From Streptomyces shenzhenensis (GTDB lineage: Bacteria; Actinomycetota; Actinomycetes; Streptomycetales; Streptomycetaceae): a DNA stretch of 64,000 nucleotides. A model generated the notes under the pieces. That model ran no database searches and was not told the origin of the DNA. It saw nothing but the letters and a program-made list of their open reading frames with translations. Below are positions 44,120 to 53,374 of the stretch, one piece after another. Each line of letters begins with the position of its first letter. Position 1 is the first letter of the stretch. The DNA is taken from positions 62,001-126,000 of the forward strand of contig NZ_PENI01000020.1 in the NCBI RefSeq assembly GCF_003688995.1. Direction: 5' to 3'. Both the position numbers and the translations under genes were made by a program.

Positions 44120-44700
44120 GAGCCCCGGGCCCACGTAGTGGCCGTTGGGGCGCATCCGCAGCGGGTCCACATCGGCGTGCGGCGGGTGTGACGGACCGTG
44201 ATGGCGACGATGTCGTGGGCCGCGAGGCGGGCGGGTTCCGCGCGCGGGGCGTGCTCCGGGAGCGCGAACAGGGCATGCGCGCGTGAGGTGAACACAGGGC
44301 ACGCGCGCATGGGTCCGCGCCCCGTGATGCGGCGGTCGGCGCGGTGTTCGGCCGCGATCACCGGAACCGCGCTGCCCTCGTCCAGCGGATCGGGCAGCGA
44401 CCGGTGGGCCAGTCCGCCGGCAGCGCCGTGCAACGGGCCCTCGAGCACGCCCAGTCCGGCAGAGACGACCGCATGGACATGGGCCCGGGCCGAGGTGACG
44501 ACCCGTACCGCGAGCGTTGCGGCGGCCAGGTCGTGGTCGGTCAAGAGGGAAAGTGCCGTGTCCAGGGCGTGCAGTGACGCCTCGTCGGGCGCACGGTCGG
44601 TCAGTCGGCCCCACAGGCGCAGAACGAGCCGGCCGCCGTCCCGGGCGTGCGGGCGGGGTGACAGGGTGACGGGGGCGGGATGAGGTGGCGGTATGCCTCG
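44120..44700 (-). pseudogene. Decayed citrate-synthase-like gene
   Basis: On the minus strand one frame reads LVLRLWGRLTDRAPDE, then ALDTALSLLTDHDLAAATLAVRVVTSARA, HVHAVVSAGLGVLEGPLHGAAGG and RAHALFALPEHAPRAEP. These are the central citrate synthase segments, including the catalytic-type His in GPLHGA. After about 44180 the frame shifts to HADVDPLRMRPNGHYVGPG, joining the Asp region directly to the C-terminal RP..YVGP end, so roughly 60 codons are missing. The PGFGH motif is lost and no start or N-terminal part is recognisable. As I recall, S. coelicolor has two intact citrate-synthase-like genes here. Confidence 0.65.
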
Positions 44701-44930
44701 TAGGTGCCCTGGGGATGCTGTCCGGGCCGCAGCACGGCCGACTCGGAGATCATCCGGCCGGTGGCCCGTTCCGTCGGACCGCCCTGCCCGCGGCGGTCCC
44801 GGCGATGGGTTGAGGAAAGCCCAGCCCGCTGCCGAAAGTGCATCGAGCTGGGCCCGTGCGGGGCGCGGTTCATCCGCGGATCACGGTGCGCTCGCCTCGG
44901 CGGCGCCTCCCCGTGACCGGATGGCCGTGC

Positions 44931-45167
44931 CTAGGCGTCCGGAATATCGGCCTTCGCGCGCACCAGCGTCTCGCGGCTGATCACCACGATCCGCTCGTAG
45001 TCGGCGCGTCCGGCGTCCGGCGGCAGCTCGGAGTCGAGTGCCTCGGTACGGTCCGTACCGATCACCGCGAAATTCCCGTCCTGCAGTTCAAAGATGTCCG
45101 GGCAGGTCTGCCCGTTAACGCTCCCTCTTTCGCGAGGTGACGCACCAATGCGGCGCACGATCTTCAA
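44931..45167 (-). CDS. Small conserved actinobacterial protein of unknown function
   Basis: A 78-residue protein with GQTCPDIFELQDGNFAVIGTDRTEAL and YERIVVISRETLVRAKADI, a pattern I associate with small streptomycete proteins of unknown role often near regulators. The start is uncertain: TTG 45165-45167 or GTG two codons in, neither with a good ribosome-binding site. A 27-codon frame with a good site (GAGGA, ATG 45196-45198) overlaps its beginning in another phase and ends at 45115. This could mean translational coupling or a frameshift. Confidence 0.55.
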   Translation of the reverse strand: MKIVRRIGASPRERGSVNGQTCPDIFELQDGNFAVIGTDRTEALDSELPPDAGRADYERIVVISRETLVRAKADIPDA

Positions 45168-45355
45168 GTCGATCCCGGTCCTTGCTTGAATCGGTCATGG
45201 GTGGTCCTCGTGCCGGGGCCGGAGCATGGGTGTGTCCGGAGGCGGCAACGATGTCTGAGCCTGCTGGGACGGTGGGTGTGCACGTGGCAGGCGGGGACAA
45301 CCTAGCCTGAGAAGATCGCGCTTGGGGCTGGGATTTGTGTGTCTGAGCGGGTGAT

Positions 45356-45440
45356 TCGTTTTTGCGGCCCTACTCGTCTTTGCGGAGCCCTATCCTTCGT
45401 GCGGAGCCCTGTTCTTCGTGCGGAGCCCCTCCTTCTCCAG
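45356..45440. repeat. Four degenerate ~20-bp repeats
   Basis: Copies of TCGTNNNGCGGAGCCC-like units start at about 45356, 45374, 45397 and 45416, just 3' of the DUF6082 gene. The last two share TCGTGCGGAGCCC exactly. They may form or replace a terminator region. Confidence 0.5.
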
Positions 45441-45444
45441 GGCC

Positions 45445-46029
45445 TCACTCCTCGGCGGGACGGTCGCCCACCACCCACCACTCGTCCGTGTCGGCCTCGT
45501 CCAGCTCCGTCAGCAGGTCGTCGGTCATCTTGCCGATCTCGGCCTCTTCGGAGCCGTCCCGCAGGCTCGCCCGGTGGTGGCGCGTGGCCTCCCAGTAGGC
45601 GCGGGCCGTCGGGCTCTGGAACAGCACACGGACGTAGCCGCGCAGTTCGGCCCGGGTGAGCAGGCCGATCCGGTAGCCGTGCAGGGCGTGCACGTACAGG
45701 GCGTTGGCGAAGAGATACTGCTTCTGCACCCGAGGCGGCACGTCGCCCTCGTAGGCGTCGAGCACGGGAAGCAGATCGTGGTCCTTCATCGCCGCGAGCA
45801 GGAGCTGCCGGTGATCGCGCTGGTACTCGATGCGGTCCGCCCGCCGGGACGCCTGCCGGCGCTGATCGTCCAGGGCGTCCAGCCGCCGCAGGATCTCGGC
45901 GTTCGTGCGGACGAGCGCCTCCAGGGCGCGGCGGTACGCCAGGAGGGACGCCGCGGTCCCGGTGATCGAAAGTGCGAGGACCGCGGTGACTGAGCCCGGC
46001 CCCCAGTTCCCCGTCTTCCGTGTGGCCAT
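45445..46029 (-). CDS. DUF6082 family protein
   Basis: A 194-residue streptomycete protein. One membrane helix (about 14-32) is followed by a helical coiled segment and the characteristic stretch LLPVLDAYEGDVPPRVQKQYLFANALYVHALHGYRIGLL, then ending DEADTDEWWVVG. Probably a membrane-anchored cytoplasmic protein; function unknown. These are highly variable, lineage-specific paralogues. Confidence 0.75.
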   Translation of the reverse strand: MATRKTGNWGPGSVTAVLALSITGTAASLLAYRRALEALVRTNAEILRRLDALDDQRRQASRRADRIEYQRDHRQLLLAAMKDHDLLPVLDAYEGDVPPRVQKQYLFANALYVHALHGYRIGLLTRAELRGYVRVLFQSPTARAYWEATRHHRASLRDGSEEAEIGKMTDDLLTELDEADTDEWWVVGDRPAEE

Positions 46030-46350
46030 GTCAACCCCCGAATCAGGCGGTCGTCCGCCGGTCGTCGGGGTGCGGGGCTACAGGAGGGGACCGGCGAGCG
46101 GTGGGCGGCGCTAGCCGTCTCCCAGAGTGTGCCGAGCGGCTCTGATCGGCGGGGAGGCGGAGAGGCGGCGCACGGAGGGAAGCGAGGGTCGCACACTCCG
46201 GCGCCTGCCCATCGTCTGCCCGGCGGTGGCTGCTAACAATCGTTCACTTCGTGGAGTTCTCCCTGCTCGTATCCTGGATCGCCATGCCATCCCGTCCGTG
46301 CGTCGGGCCGTGAGCCCCGGTGCACGCGTTCGCGTGAGAGAGGTCGCACA
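46030..46350. other. 320-bp upstream region of the CobW-type gene
   Basis: No gene-like frame. TATCCT near 46270 with TTCACTT 20-25 bp upstream is a possible promoter. I looked for a Zur box and found none that convinces. Confidence 0.4.
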
Positions 46351-47502
46351 GTGGGGCACCGCCGCAGTCCGCAGCAGATCCCGGTCGTCGTACTCGCCGG
46401 ATTCCTGGGCTCCGGGAAGACCACGCTCCTCAATCACCTCCTCCACCGCAGCGGCGGCAGCCGCATCGGGGCGATCGTCAACGACTTCGGCGCCGTCGAG
46501 ATCGACGCGATGGCCGTGGCGGGCGCGCTCGGCGACTCCACGGTCTCGCTGGGCAACGGCTGCCTGTGCTGCGCCGTCGACGCGAGCGAGCTCGACGCGT
46601 ACCTGGCCCGGCTCGCCGCACCGGCCACGGGCATCGACGTCATCGTCATCGAGGCCAGCGGGCTCGCCGAACCCCAGGAACTCGTCCGGATGCTGCTCGC
46701 CAGCGAGCATCCGGGGATCGTGTACGGCGGGCTGGTCGAGGTGGTCGACGCCGCCGAGTTCGACGCCACCCGTGCCCGGCACCCGGAGATCGACCGGCAC
46801 CTCGCCCTCGCCGACCTGGTCGTGGTCAACAAGCTCGACCGGGCCGAGGACGGCGCGCGGGTGCTCGGCCTCGTCGGCTCGCTCACCGACGGCGCCGCTG
46901 TCGTGCCCGCCTCCTACGGCCGTATCGATCCCGAGTTCCTCTTCGACTGCAGGCCGGTCGGGGAGCGCATCGGGCAGCTGACCTTCGACGACCTGCACGA
47001 GCACGGCGAGGACGAGCACGCCGGTCATCTGCACACCGGCTACGACAGTGTGTCCTTCGTCTCCGAAGTGCCCCTGGACCCGCGCCGGTTGATGCGGTTC
47101 CTGGACAGCAGGCCCGAGGGGCTGTACCGGATCAAGGGGTACGTCGACTTCGGGGCGTACGACGGCCTCAACCGGTACGCCGTGCACGCCGTCGGGCGGT
47201 TCCTGCGCTTCTACCCCGAGCCGTGGGCGGGGGCCGGGGAGCGGCTGACCCAGCTCGTCCTCATCGGCTCCGGCATCGACACCGGCGCCCTCGGCAGGGA
47301 GCTGAGGGCCTGCGAGAGCGACGCCCCACACACCGACGAGCACGGCATGTGGGGCGTCCTGCGCTATGTGGCGGCCCCGGACGAGCAGGACCCCGGGCGG
47401 TGGACCGCCGAGGAACCGGACCCCGGGGATCCGGACCCCGAGGATTCACCGTTCCTGGAGCCCGCCGGGCCTTCCGAGCCGTCCGGCGCGTCCGCCCAGT
47501 AG
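46351..47502 (+). CDS. CobW/G3E-family GTPase, probable metallochaperone
   Basis: The 383-residue GTPase has Walker A GFLGSGKTT (17-25), the metal-binding CLCC motif (71-74), EASGLAEP, and NKLD for guanine specificity. A His/Glu-rich loop (HEHGEDEHAGHLH) lies before the CobW C-terminal domain (GLYRIKGYVDFG). The family inserts or delivers zinc or cobalt. The GTG start has GAGAGAGG upstream. No cobalamin gene is near, so a zinc role is more likely, but this is inference. Confidence 0.88.
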   Translation: MGHRRSPQQIPVVVLAGFLGSGKTTLLNHLLHRSGGSRIGAIVNDFGAVEIDAMAVAGALGDSTVSLGNGCLCCAVDASELDAYLARLAAPATGIDVIVIEASGLAEPQELVRMLLASEHPGIVYGGLVEVVDAAEFDATRARHPEIDRHLALADLVVVNKLDRAEDGARVLGLVGSLTDGAAVVPASYGRIDPEFLFDCRPVGERIGQLTFDDLHEHGEDEHAGHLHTGYDSVSFVSEVPLDPRRLMRFLDSRPEGLYRIKGYVDFGAYDGLNRYAVHAVGRFLRFYPEPWAGAGERLTQLVLIGSGIDTGALGRELRACESDAPHTDEHGMWGVLRYVAAPDEQDPGRWTAEEPDPGDPDPEDSPFLEPAGPSEPSGASAQ

Positions 47503-47589
47503 CCGATCCGGGACCCTGTCCAGCCGTCCGAGGCGTCCGTTCGGCCGCCCCAGAAACCCGTCCAGGGAAGCCCGGCCGGAGGCGTCCGC

Positions 47590-50049
47590 CTAGTAGACCG
47601 GGCCCGCGACCACCCACACCGTCTTCGGCAGCGACGTGCCCGAGCCGTCGCGGCGTGGGTCCAGCTCCGGCAGGTCGACCGGCGTGCCGTTCTTCTGCGC
47701 GGCCCGCGCCGGGACGGCGCCCGCCCAGGCCAGGGACAGGCAGTCCTCGCCCTTGAGGAACCGGTGGCAGCGCACGCCGCCGGTGGCCCGGCCCTTGCGC
47801 GGGTACTGGTCGAACGGGGTCAGCTTGGCGGTCGTCTGCACCGAGTCGTCCAGCGTGCCGCGCGAGCCCGCCACCGTGAAGACCACCGCGTCAGCGGCCG
47901 GGTCGACAGCGGTGAAGGTGATCACCTTGACGCCCTCGGCGAGCTTGATGCCAGCCATGCCGCCCGCCGGCCGGCCCTGCGGGCGGACCTGGGAGGCCTG
48001 GTAGCGCAGCAGCTGTGCGTCGTCCGTGATGAAGACCAGGTCCTCCTCGCCGGTGCGCAGCTCCACCGCGCCGACGATCCGGTCGCCCTCCTTGAGCGCG
48101 ATGACCTCCAACTCGTCCTTGTTGGACGGGTAGTCGGGCACCACCCGCTTGACCACGCCCTGCTCGGTGCCGAGCGCCAGGCCCGGGGACGACTCGTCGA
48201 GCGTGGTCAGGCAGACCACCGTCTCCTCGTCCTCCAGGGTGACGAACTCCGCGACGGGCGCTCCTCCGGCGAGGGTCGGCGGCGCCGCCACCTCCGGCAG
48301 CTGCGGCAGGTCGACCACGTTGACCCGCAGCAGGCGCCCGGCGGACGTCACCACGCCCACCTCGCCGCGCGCCGTCGCCGGTACCGCCGAGACGATCACA
48401 TCGTGCTTGGCGCGCTTGGCGCCGGTGTCCGCCGGGAAGGGCTCGCCGTTCGCCGTCCGGGCCAGCAGCCCGGTCGAGGACAGCAGCACCCGGCACGGGT
48501 CGTCGGCCACCTGCAGCGGCACCGCCGCGACCGGGGAGGCGCCCGCCTCCAGCAGCAGCGTGCGGCGCGGGGTGGCGAACTTCTTGGAGACCGCGGCGAG
48601 TTCGGCGGAGACCAGCTTGCGCAGCTCGGCGTCCGACTCCAGGATCCGGGTCAGCTCCGCGATCTCCGCGTTGAGCCGCTCCTTCTCCGCCTCCAGCTCG
48701 ATCCGGTCGAACTTGGTCAGTCGGCGCAGGGGCGTGTCCAGGATGTACTGCGTCTGGATGTCCGACAGCGAGAAGCGCTCCATCAGCCGCGCCTTCGCCT
48801 GCGCGCTGTTCTCGCTGGAGCGGATCAGCCGGATGACCTCGTCGATGTCGACCAGGGCGGTGAGCAGGCCCTCCACCAGGTGCAGCCGGTCGCGTCGCTT
48901 GCTGCGGCGGAACTCCGAACGGCGGCGCACCACGTTGAAGCGGTGGTCGAGGTAGACCTCCAGGAGTTCCTTCAGGCCCAGCGTGAGGGGTTGGCCGTCG
49001 ACCAGGGCCACGTTGTTGATGCCGAAGGACTCCTCCATCGGCGTCAGCTTGTAGAGCTGCTCCAGGACCGCCTCGGGCACGAAGCCGTTCTTGATCTCGA
49101 TGACCAGGCGCAGGCCGTGCTCCCGGTCCGTGAGGTCCTTGACGTCGGCGATGCCCTGGATCCTCTTCGAGCCGACCAGATCCTTGATCTTGGAGATCAC
49201 CTTCTCCGGCCCGACGGCGAAGGGCAGTTCCGTGACCACGAGGCCCTTGCGGCGGGCGGTCACCGTCTCCACGGACACCGTGGCGCGCATCTTGAACGTG
49301 CCCCGGCCGGTCTCGTACGCGTCGCGGATGCCGGAGAGGCCGACGACCCGGCCGCCGGTGGGCAGGTCGGGGCCCGGCACGTGCCTGATCAGGGCGTCCA
49401 GGTCGGCGTTCGGGTGCCGGATCAGGTGCCGGGCGGCCGCGATCACCTCGCCGAGGTTGTGCGGCGGCATGTTCGTGGCCATGCCGACCGCGATCCCCGA
49501 CGCGCCGTTCACCAGCAGGTTCGGGAACGCGGCGGGCAACGCCACCGGCTCCTGCTCCTGGCCGTCGTAGTTCGGGGCGAAGTCGACCGTGTCCTCGTCG
49601 ATCGAGTCGGTCATCAGGCTGGTGGCCTCGGCCATGCGGCATTCGGTGTACCGCATGGCGGCCGGCGGGTCGTCGTTGCCCAGCGAGCCGAAGTTGCCGT
49701 GGCCGTCGACCAGCGGGACGCGCATCGAGAAGGGCTGGGCCATGCGCACCAGGGCGTCGTAGATGGACGCGTCTCCGTGCGGGTGAAGCTTGCCCATGAC
49801 GTCGCCGACGACACGCGCGCACTTCACATAGCCGCGGTCGGGGCGCAGGCCCATCTCGTTCATCTGGTACACGATGCGGCGGTGCACCGGCTTGAGGCCG
49901 TCGCGGGCGTCCGGCAGGGCACGGGAGTAGATGACCGAGTACGCGTACTCAAGGTAGGAGCCCTGCATCTCGTCCACGACGTCGATGTCGAGGATTCTCT
50001 CCTCGAACGGTTCGTCTGGCGGCGGGGTCTTCGTGCTGCGGCGGGCCAT
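47590..50049 (-). CDS. parC: DNA topoisomerase IV subunit A
   Basis: The 819-residue DNA-cleaving subunit of the type II topoisomerase. The catalytic Tyr134 is in AMRYTECRMA. The quinolone-resistance region (HPHGDASIYDALVRMAQPF) carries Asp rather than Ser at the first hotspot position and Asp again in the following turn. The C-terminal beta-pinwheel has repeats such as LLSSTGLLAR and VVTSAGRLLRV and no GyrA-box of the QRRGGKG type, which favours ParC over GyrA. Its partner parE is at 29.7 kb. Confidence 0.92.
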   Translation of the reverse strand: MARRSTKTPPPDEPFEERILDIDVVDEMQGSYLEYAYSVIYSRALPDARDGLKPVHRRIVYQMNEMGLRPDRGYVKCARVVGDVMGKLHPHGDASIYDALVRMAQPFSMRVPLVDGHGNFGSLGNDDPPAAMRYTECRMAEATSLMTDSIDEDTVDFAPNYDGQEQEPVALPAAFPNLLVNGASGIAVGMATNMPPHNLGEVIAAARHLIRHPNADLDALIRHVPGPDLPTGGRVVGLSGIRDAYETGRGTFKMRATVSVETVTARRKGLVVTELPFAVGPEKVISKIKDLVGSKRIQGIADVKDLTDREHGLRLVIEIKNGFVPEAVLEQLYKLTPMEESFGINNVALVDGQPLTLGLKELLEVYLDHRFNVVRRRSEFRRSKRRDRLHLVEGLLTALVDIDEVIRLIRSSENSAQAKARLMERFSLSDIQTQYILDTPLRRLTKFDRIELEAEKERLNAEIAELTRILESDAELRKLVSAELAAVSKKFATPRRTLLLEAGASPVAAVPLQVADDPCRVLLSSTGLLARTANGEPFPADTGAKRAKHDVIVSAVPATARGEVGVVTSAGRLLRVNVVDLPQLPEVAAPPTLAGGAPVAEFVTLEDEETVVCLTTLDESSPGLALGTEQGVVKRVVPDYPSNKDELEVIALKEGDRIVGAVELRTGEEDLVFITDDAQLLRYQASQVRPQGRPAGGMAGIKLAEGVKVITFTAVDPAADAVVFTVAGSRGTLDDSVQTTAKLTPFDQYPRKGRATGGVRCHRFLKGEDCLSLAWAGAVPARAAQKNGTPVDLPELDPRRDGSGTSLPKTVWVVAGPVY

Positions 50050-50362
50050 CGCTGCCGGCTCCTCCTGTTTTCGGTCGCTCGCCTACGGGGCGTTCGTGCG
50101 GAAGCGTGAAAGTGATCTGATGCGGACCATTGTGGACCTCGACACTGACAACCCGGGCCAGGCCCCGGTGTCGGCCGGTCCGCCCCGGCGCCGCAGCTGC
50201 CGCGGGGGGCCGCCCCGCGGCACGACCCCCGCAGGCTACGCGATCCGCTGTGGGCGTACGTCCCGCGGGAACTTCGCCCAGGGCGCGCACGCTTGCATAC
50301 AGTGGCAGGACTGGCAGGAAAACCGCGGTTTCGCGACCGCATCCGCGATCGAAGGGACGTAC
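50050..50362. other. 313-bp divergent promoter region, parC and M16 peptidase genes
   Basis: TACAGT at 50298-50303 could be the -10 element for the peptidase operon, 60 bp before its ATG. The rest is GC-rich and shows no gene. Confidence 0.4.
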
Positions 50363-51766
50363 ATGCCCATGGGTCACACGGCCACAGCCGAGGCAGGCTC
50401 CGGGGGCCTGACAGCGACCGAGCACCGCCTGGCCAACGGTCTGCGCGTGGTGCTCTCCGAGGACCACCTGACCCCGGTCGCGGCGGTCTGCCTCTGGTAC
50501 GACGTCGGCTCCCGCCACGAAGTCAAGGGGCGCACCGGTCTGGCTCACCTCTTCGAGCATCTGATGTTCCAGGGCTCCGGGCAGGTGAAGGGCAACGGGC
50601 ACTTCGAGCTGGTGCAGGGCGCCGGCGGGTCGCTGAACGGCACCACCAGCTTCGAGCGGACCAACTACTTCGAGACCATGCCCGCCCACCAGCTGGAGCT
50701 GGCCCTGTGGCTGGAGGCCGACCGCATGGGCTCTCTGCTGGCCGCGCTCGACGACGAGTCCATGGAGAACCAGCGGGACGTCGTCAAGAACGAGCGCCGC
50801 CAGCGCTACGACAACGTGCCCTACGGCACCGCCTTCGAGCGGCTGACCGCCCTCGCCTACCCGGCGGGCCACCCGTACCACCACACGCCCATCGGCTCGA
50901 TGGCGGACCTGGACGCGGCCACCCTGGAGGACGCGCGCGCGTTCTTCCGCACCTACTACGCGCCGAACAACGCCGTACTCTCCGTGGTCGGCGACATCGA
51001 CCCGCGGCAGACGCTCGCCTGGATCGAGAAGTACTTCGGTTCGATCCCGTCCCACGACGGCAAGCCCGAGCCCCGCGACGGCTCGCTGCCCGAGACCATC
51101 GGGGAGCAGCTGCGCGAGGTCGTGGTGGAGGAGGTCCCGGCCCGCGCCCTGATGGCCGCCTACCGGCTGCCGCAGGACGGCGCGCGCGACTGCGACGCGG
51201 CCGACCTGGCGCTCACCGTCCTCGGCGGCGGCGAGTCCTCCCGCCTGTACAACCGGCTCGTGCGGCGGGACCGTACGGCGGTCGCGGCCGGGTTCGGCCT
51301 GCTGCGGCTGGCCGGCGCGCCCTCGTTGGGCTGGCTGGACGTGAAGACCTCCGGTGACGTCGAGGTGCCGGTCATCGAGACCGCCATCGACGAGGAGCTG
51401 GCCCGGTTCGCCGAGGAAGGCCCCACGGCCGAGGAAATGGAGCGCGCCCAGGCGCAGTTGGAGCGCGAGTGGCTGGACCGGCTCGGCACGGTCGCGGGCC
51501 GCGCCGACGAACTGTGCCGGTACGCCGTCCTGTTCGGTGACCCGCAGCTCGCCCTCACCGCCGTGCAGCGCGTCCTGGAGGTGACCGCAGAGGAGGTCCA
51601 GGCGGTCGCCCAGGCCCGGCTGCGCCCGGACAACCGCGCGGTGCTCGTCTACGAGCCGCTCTCCGCCGAGTCCGCGGAGCACACCGAGGACGTGGACGTC
51701 CCCGAGGACCCCGAGTCCGAAGCCACCGTCGAAGCCGGCGACAACAACGAGGAGGCGGCCAAGTGA
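50363..51766 (+). CDS. M16 zinc metallopeptidase, catalytic subunit
   Basis: A 467-residue pitrilysin/processing-peptidase homologue. The inverted zinc motif HLFEH is at 62-66 and the distal ligand Glu144 follows in ENQRDVVKNE. The C-terminal M16 half starts near 200. ATG 50363 has GAAGGGA upstream; a second ATG lies two codons on. Its stop overlaps the next gene's start (GTGA), so the two are made together and probably form a heterodimer like mitochondrial processing peptidase. Substrate unknown. Confidence 0.92.
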   Translation: MPMGHTATAEAGSGGLTATEHRLANGLRVVLSEDHLTPVAAVCLWYDVGSRHEVKGRTGLAHLFEHLMFQGSGQVKGNGHFELVQGAGGSLNGTTSFERTNYFETMPAHQLELALWLEADRMGSLLAALDDESMENQRDVVKNERRQRYDNVPYGTAFERLTALAYPAGHPYHHTPIGSMADLDAATLEDARAFFRTYYAPNNAVLSVVGDIDPRQTLAWIEKYFGSIPSHDGKPEPRDGSLPETIGEQLREVVVEEVPARALMAAYRLPQDGARDCDAADLALTVLGGGESSRLYNRLVRRDRTAVAAGFGLLRLAGAPSLGWLDVKTSGDVEVPVIETAIDEELARFAEEGPTAEEMERAQAQLEREWLDRLGTVAGRADELCRYAVLFGDPQLALTAVQRVLEVTAEEVQAVAQARLRPDNRAVLVYEPLSAESAEHTEDVDVPEDPESEATVEAGDNNEEAAK

Positions 51767-53151
51767 CCGAGCTCGCCGCGATGGAGTTCCACCCGCAGCC
51801 CCGCGCGGGCGAGGCGAAGCCGTGGGCCTTCCCGGCCCCCGAGCGCGGCACGCTGGACAACGGCCTGACCGTGCTGCGCTGCCACCGCCCGGGCCAGCAG
51901 GTCGTCGCCGTCGAGGTGCTGCTGTCCGCGCCCCTGGACGCCGAGCCGGCCGGTCTCGACGGCGTCGCCACGATCATGGCGCGGGCCTTCTCGGAGGGCA
52001 CCGACCGGCACTCCGCCGAGGAGTTCGCCGCCGAACTGGAGCGGGCCGGCGCCACGCTGGACGCGCACGCCGACCACCCCGGCGTCCGGCTGAGCCTGGA
52101 GGTCCCGGCCTCCCGGCTGGCCAAGGGCCTCGGGCTGCTGTCCGACGCGCTGCGCGCCCCCGCGTTCGCCGACAGCGAGGTGGAGCGGCTGGTCCGCAAC
52201 CGCCTCGACGAGATCCCGCACGAGCTGGCCAACCCGTCCCGCCGCGCCGCCAAGGAACTCTCCAAGGAGCTGTTCCCGGCGGCCTCGCGCATGTCGCGCC
52301 CGCGCCAGGGCACCGAGGAGACCGTCGCCAAGATCGACGCGGCGGCCGTGCGCGCCTTCTACGAGCGGCACGTGCGGCCCGCGACGGCCACCGCCGTGGT
52401 CGTCGGCGACCTGACCGGCATCGACCTGGACGCGCTGCTCGGCGCGTCCCTGGGGGCCTGGACCGGCGCCACGTCCCAGCCGCGGCCGGTGCCGTCGGTG
52501 AGCGCCGACGACCGCGGCCGGGTCGTCATCGTGGACCGTCCCGGCGCCGTCCAGACGCAGCTGCTCATCGGCCGCGTCGGCGCCGACCGGCACGACCGGG
52601 TCTGGCCCGCACAGGTGCTCGGCACGTACTGCCTCGGCGGCACCCTCACCTCCCGGCTGGACCGCGTCCTGCGCGAGGAGAAGGGCTACACCTACGGGGT
52701 GCGCGCGTTCGGCCAGGTCCTCAGGTCCGCCCCGGACGGCACGGGCGTCTCGCTGCTCGCCATCAGCGGCTCCGTGGACACCCCGAACACCGGTCCCGCG
52801 CTGGCCGACCTGTGGACGGTGCTGCGCACGCTGGCCGGGGAGGGGCTCACCGACACCGAGCGCGACGTCGCCGTGCAGAACCTGGTCGGGGTGGCGCCGC
52901 TGAAGTACGAGACGGCGGCGGCCGTGGCGAGCACCCTCGCCGACCAGGTGGAGCAGTACCTGTCCGACGACTACCAGGCGACGCTGTACCAGCAGCTGGC
53001 CGCCACCGGCACCGTGGAGGCCACCGCCGCGGTGGTGAACGCGTTCCCGGTGGACCGGCTGGTGACCGTCCTGGTCGGCGACGCGGCGCAGATCAAGGAG
53101 CCGGTCGAGGCGCTCGGCATCGGCGAGGTCAACGTGGTGTCCGCGGAGTAG
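51763..53151 (+). CDS. M16 peptidase-like subunit lacking the zinc site
   Basis: A 462-residue protein with the same two-domain M16 fold, but the HxxEH position reads VATIMAR, so it cannot bind catalytic zinc. The Gly-rich and RY-type region of the C-terminal half is present (LGGTLTSRLDRVLREEKGYTYGV), as in substrate-holding alpha subunits. Coupled to the catalytic subunit by a 4-bp overlap. Confidence 0.9.
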   Translation: MTELAAMEFHPQPRAGEAKPWAFPAPERGTLDNGLTVLRCHRPGQQVVAVEVLLSAPLDAEPAGLDGVATIMARAFSEGTDRHSAEEFAAELERAGATLDAHADHPGVRLSLEVPASRLAKGLGLLSDALRAPAFADSEVERLVRNRLDEIPHELANPSRRAAKELSKELFPAASRMSRPRQGTEETVAKIDAAAVRAFYERHVRPATATAVVVGDLTGIDLDALLGASLGAWTGATSQPRPVPSVSADDRGRVVIVDRPGAVQTQLLIGRVGADRHDRVWPAQVLGTYCLGGTLTSRLDRVLREEKGYTYGVRAFGQVLRSAPDGTGVSLLAISGSVDTPNTGPALADLWTVLRTLAGEGLTDTERDVAVQNLVGVAPLKYETAAAVASTLADQVEQYLSDDYQATLYQQLAATGTVEATAAVVNAFPVDRLVTVLVGDAAQIKEPVEALGIGEVNVVSAE

Positions 53152-53186
53152 CCCCCGGGTGGTTCGCGGTCCGGCACACGCGCGTG

Positions 53187-53220
53187 GGGCCCTGACGACC
53201 GACCGGTCGGCAGGGCCCTT
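53187..53220 (+). terminator. Terminator after the M16 operon
   Basis: GGGCCCTG (53187-53194) pairs with CAGGGCCC (53211-53218), with an inner CGACC/GGTCG pairing, followed by TT. Confidence 0.75.
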
Positions 53221-53374
53221 CCGTCCCCCCGGGGTGTCCGAATTGTGGTGAAGATTGCGTGTCTGCCCTGTGGGATGTGCTACAAACGCCCGGTTCCGTT
53301 TGGGGATCAAAGGTCGTCCCCCTTAGCGTCGTCCGGGCTGTTCGCCAGGCAGTGCGCCGCGCCCGCGGCACCGG

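Noticed and set aside
44601..44873. 90-codon minus-strand frame upstream of the citrate-synthase remnant
   Set aside because: It shows no recognisable domain and overlaps the readable pseudogene frame; more likely part of the decayed region than a gene.
46200..46350. Zur box upstream of the CobW-type gene
   Set aside because: AACAATCGTT is the closest AT-rich symmetric sequence, and it does not fit the streptomycete Zur consensus.
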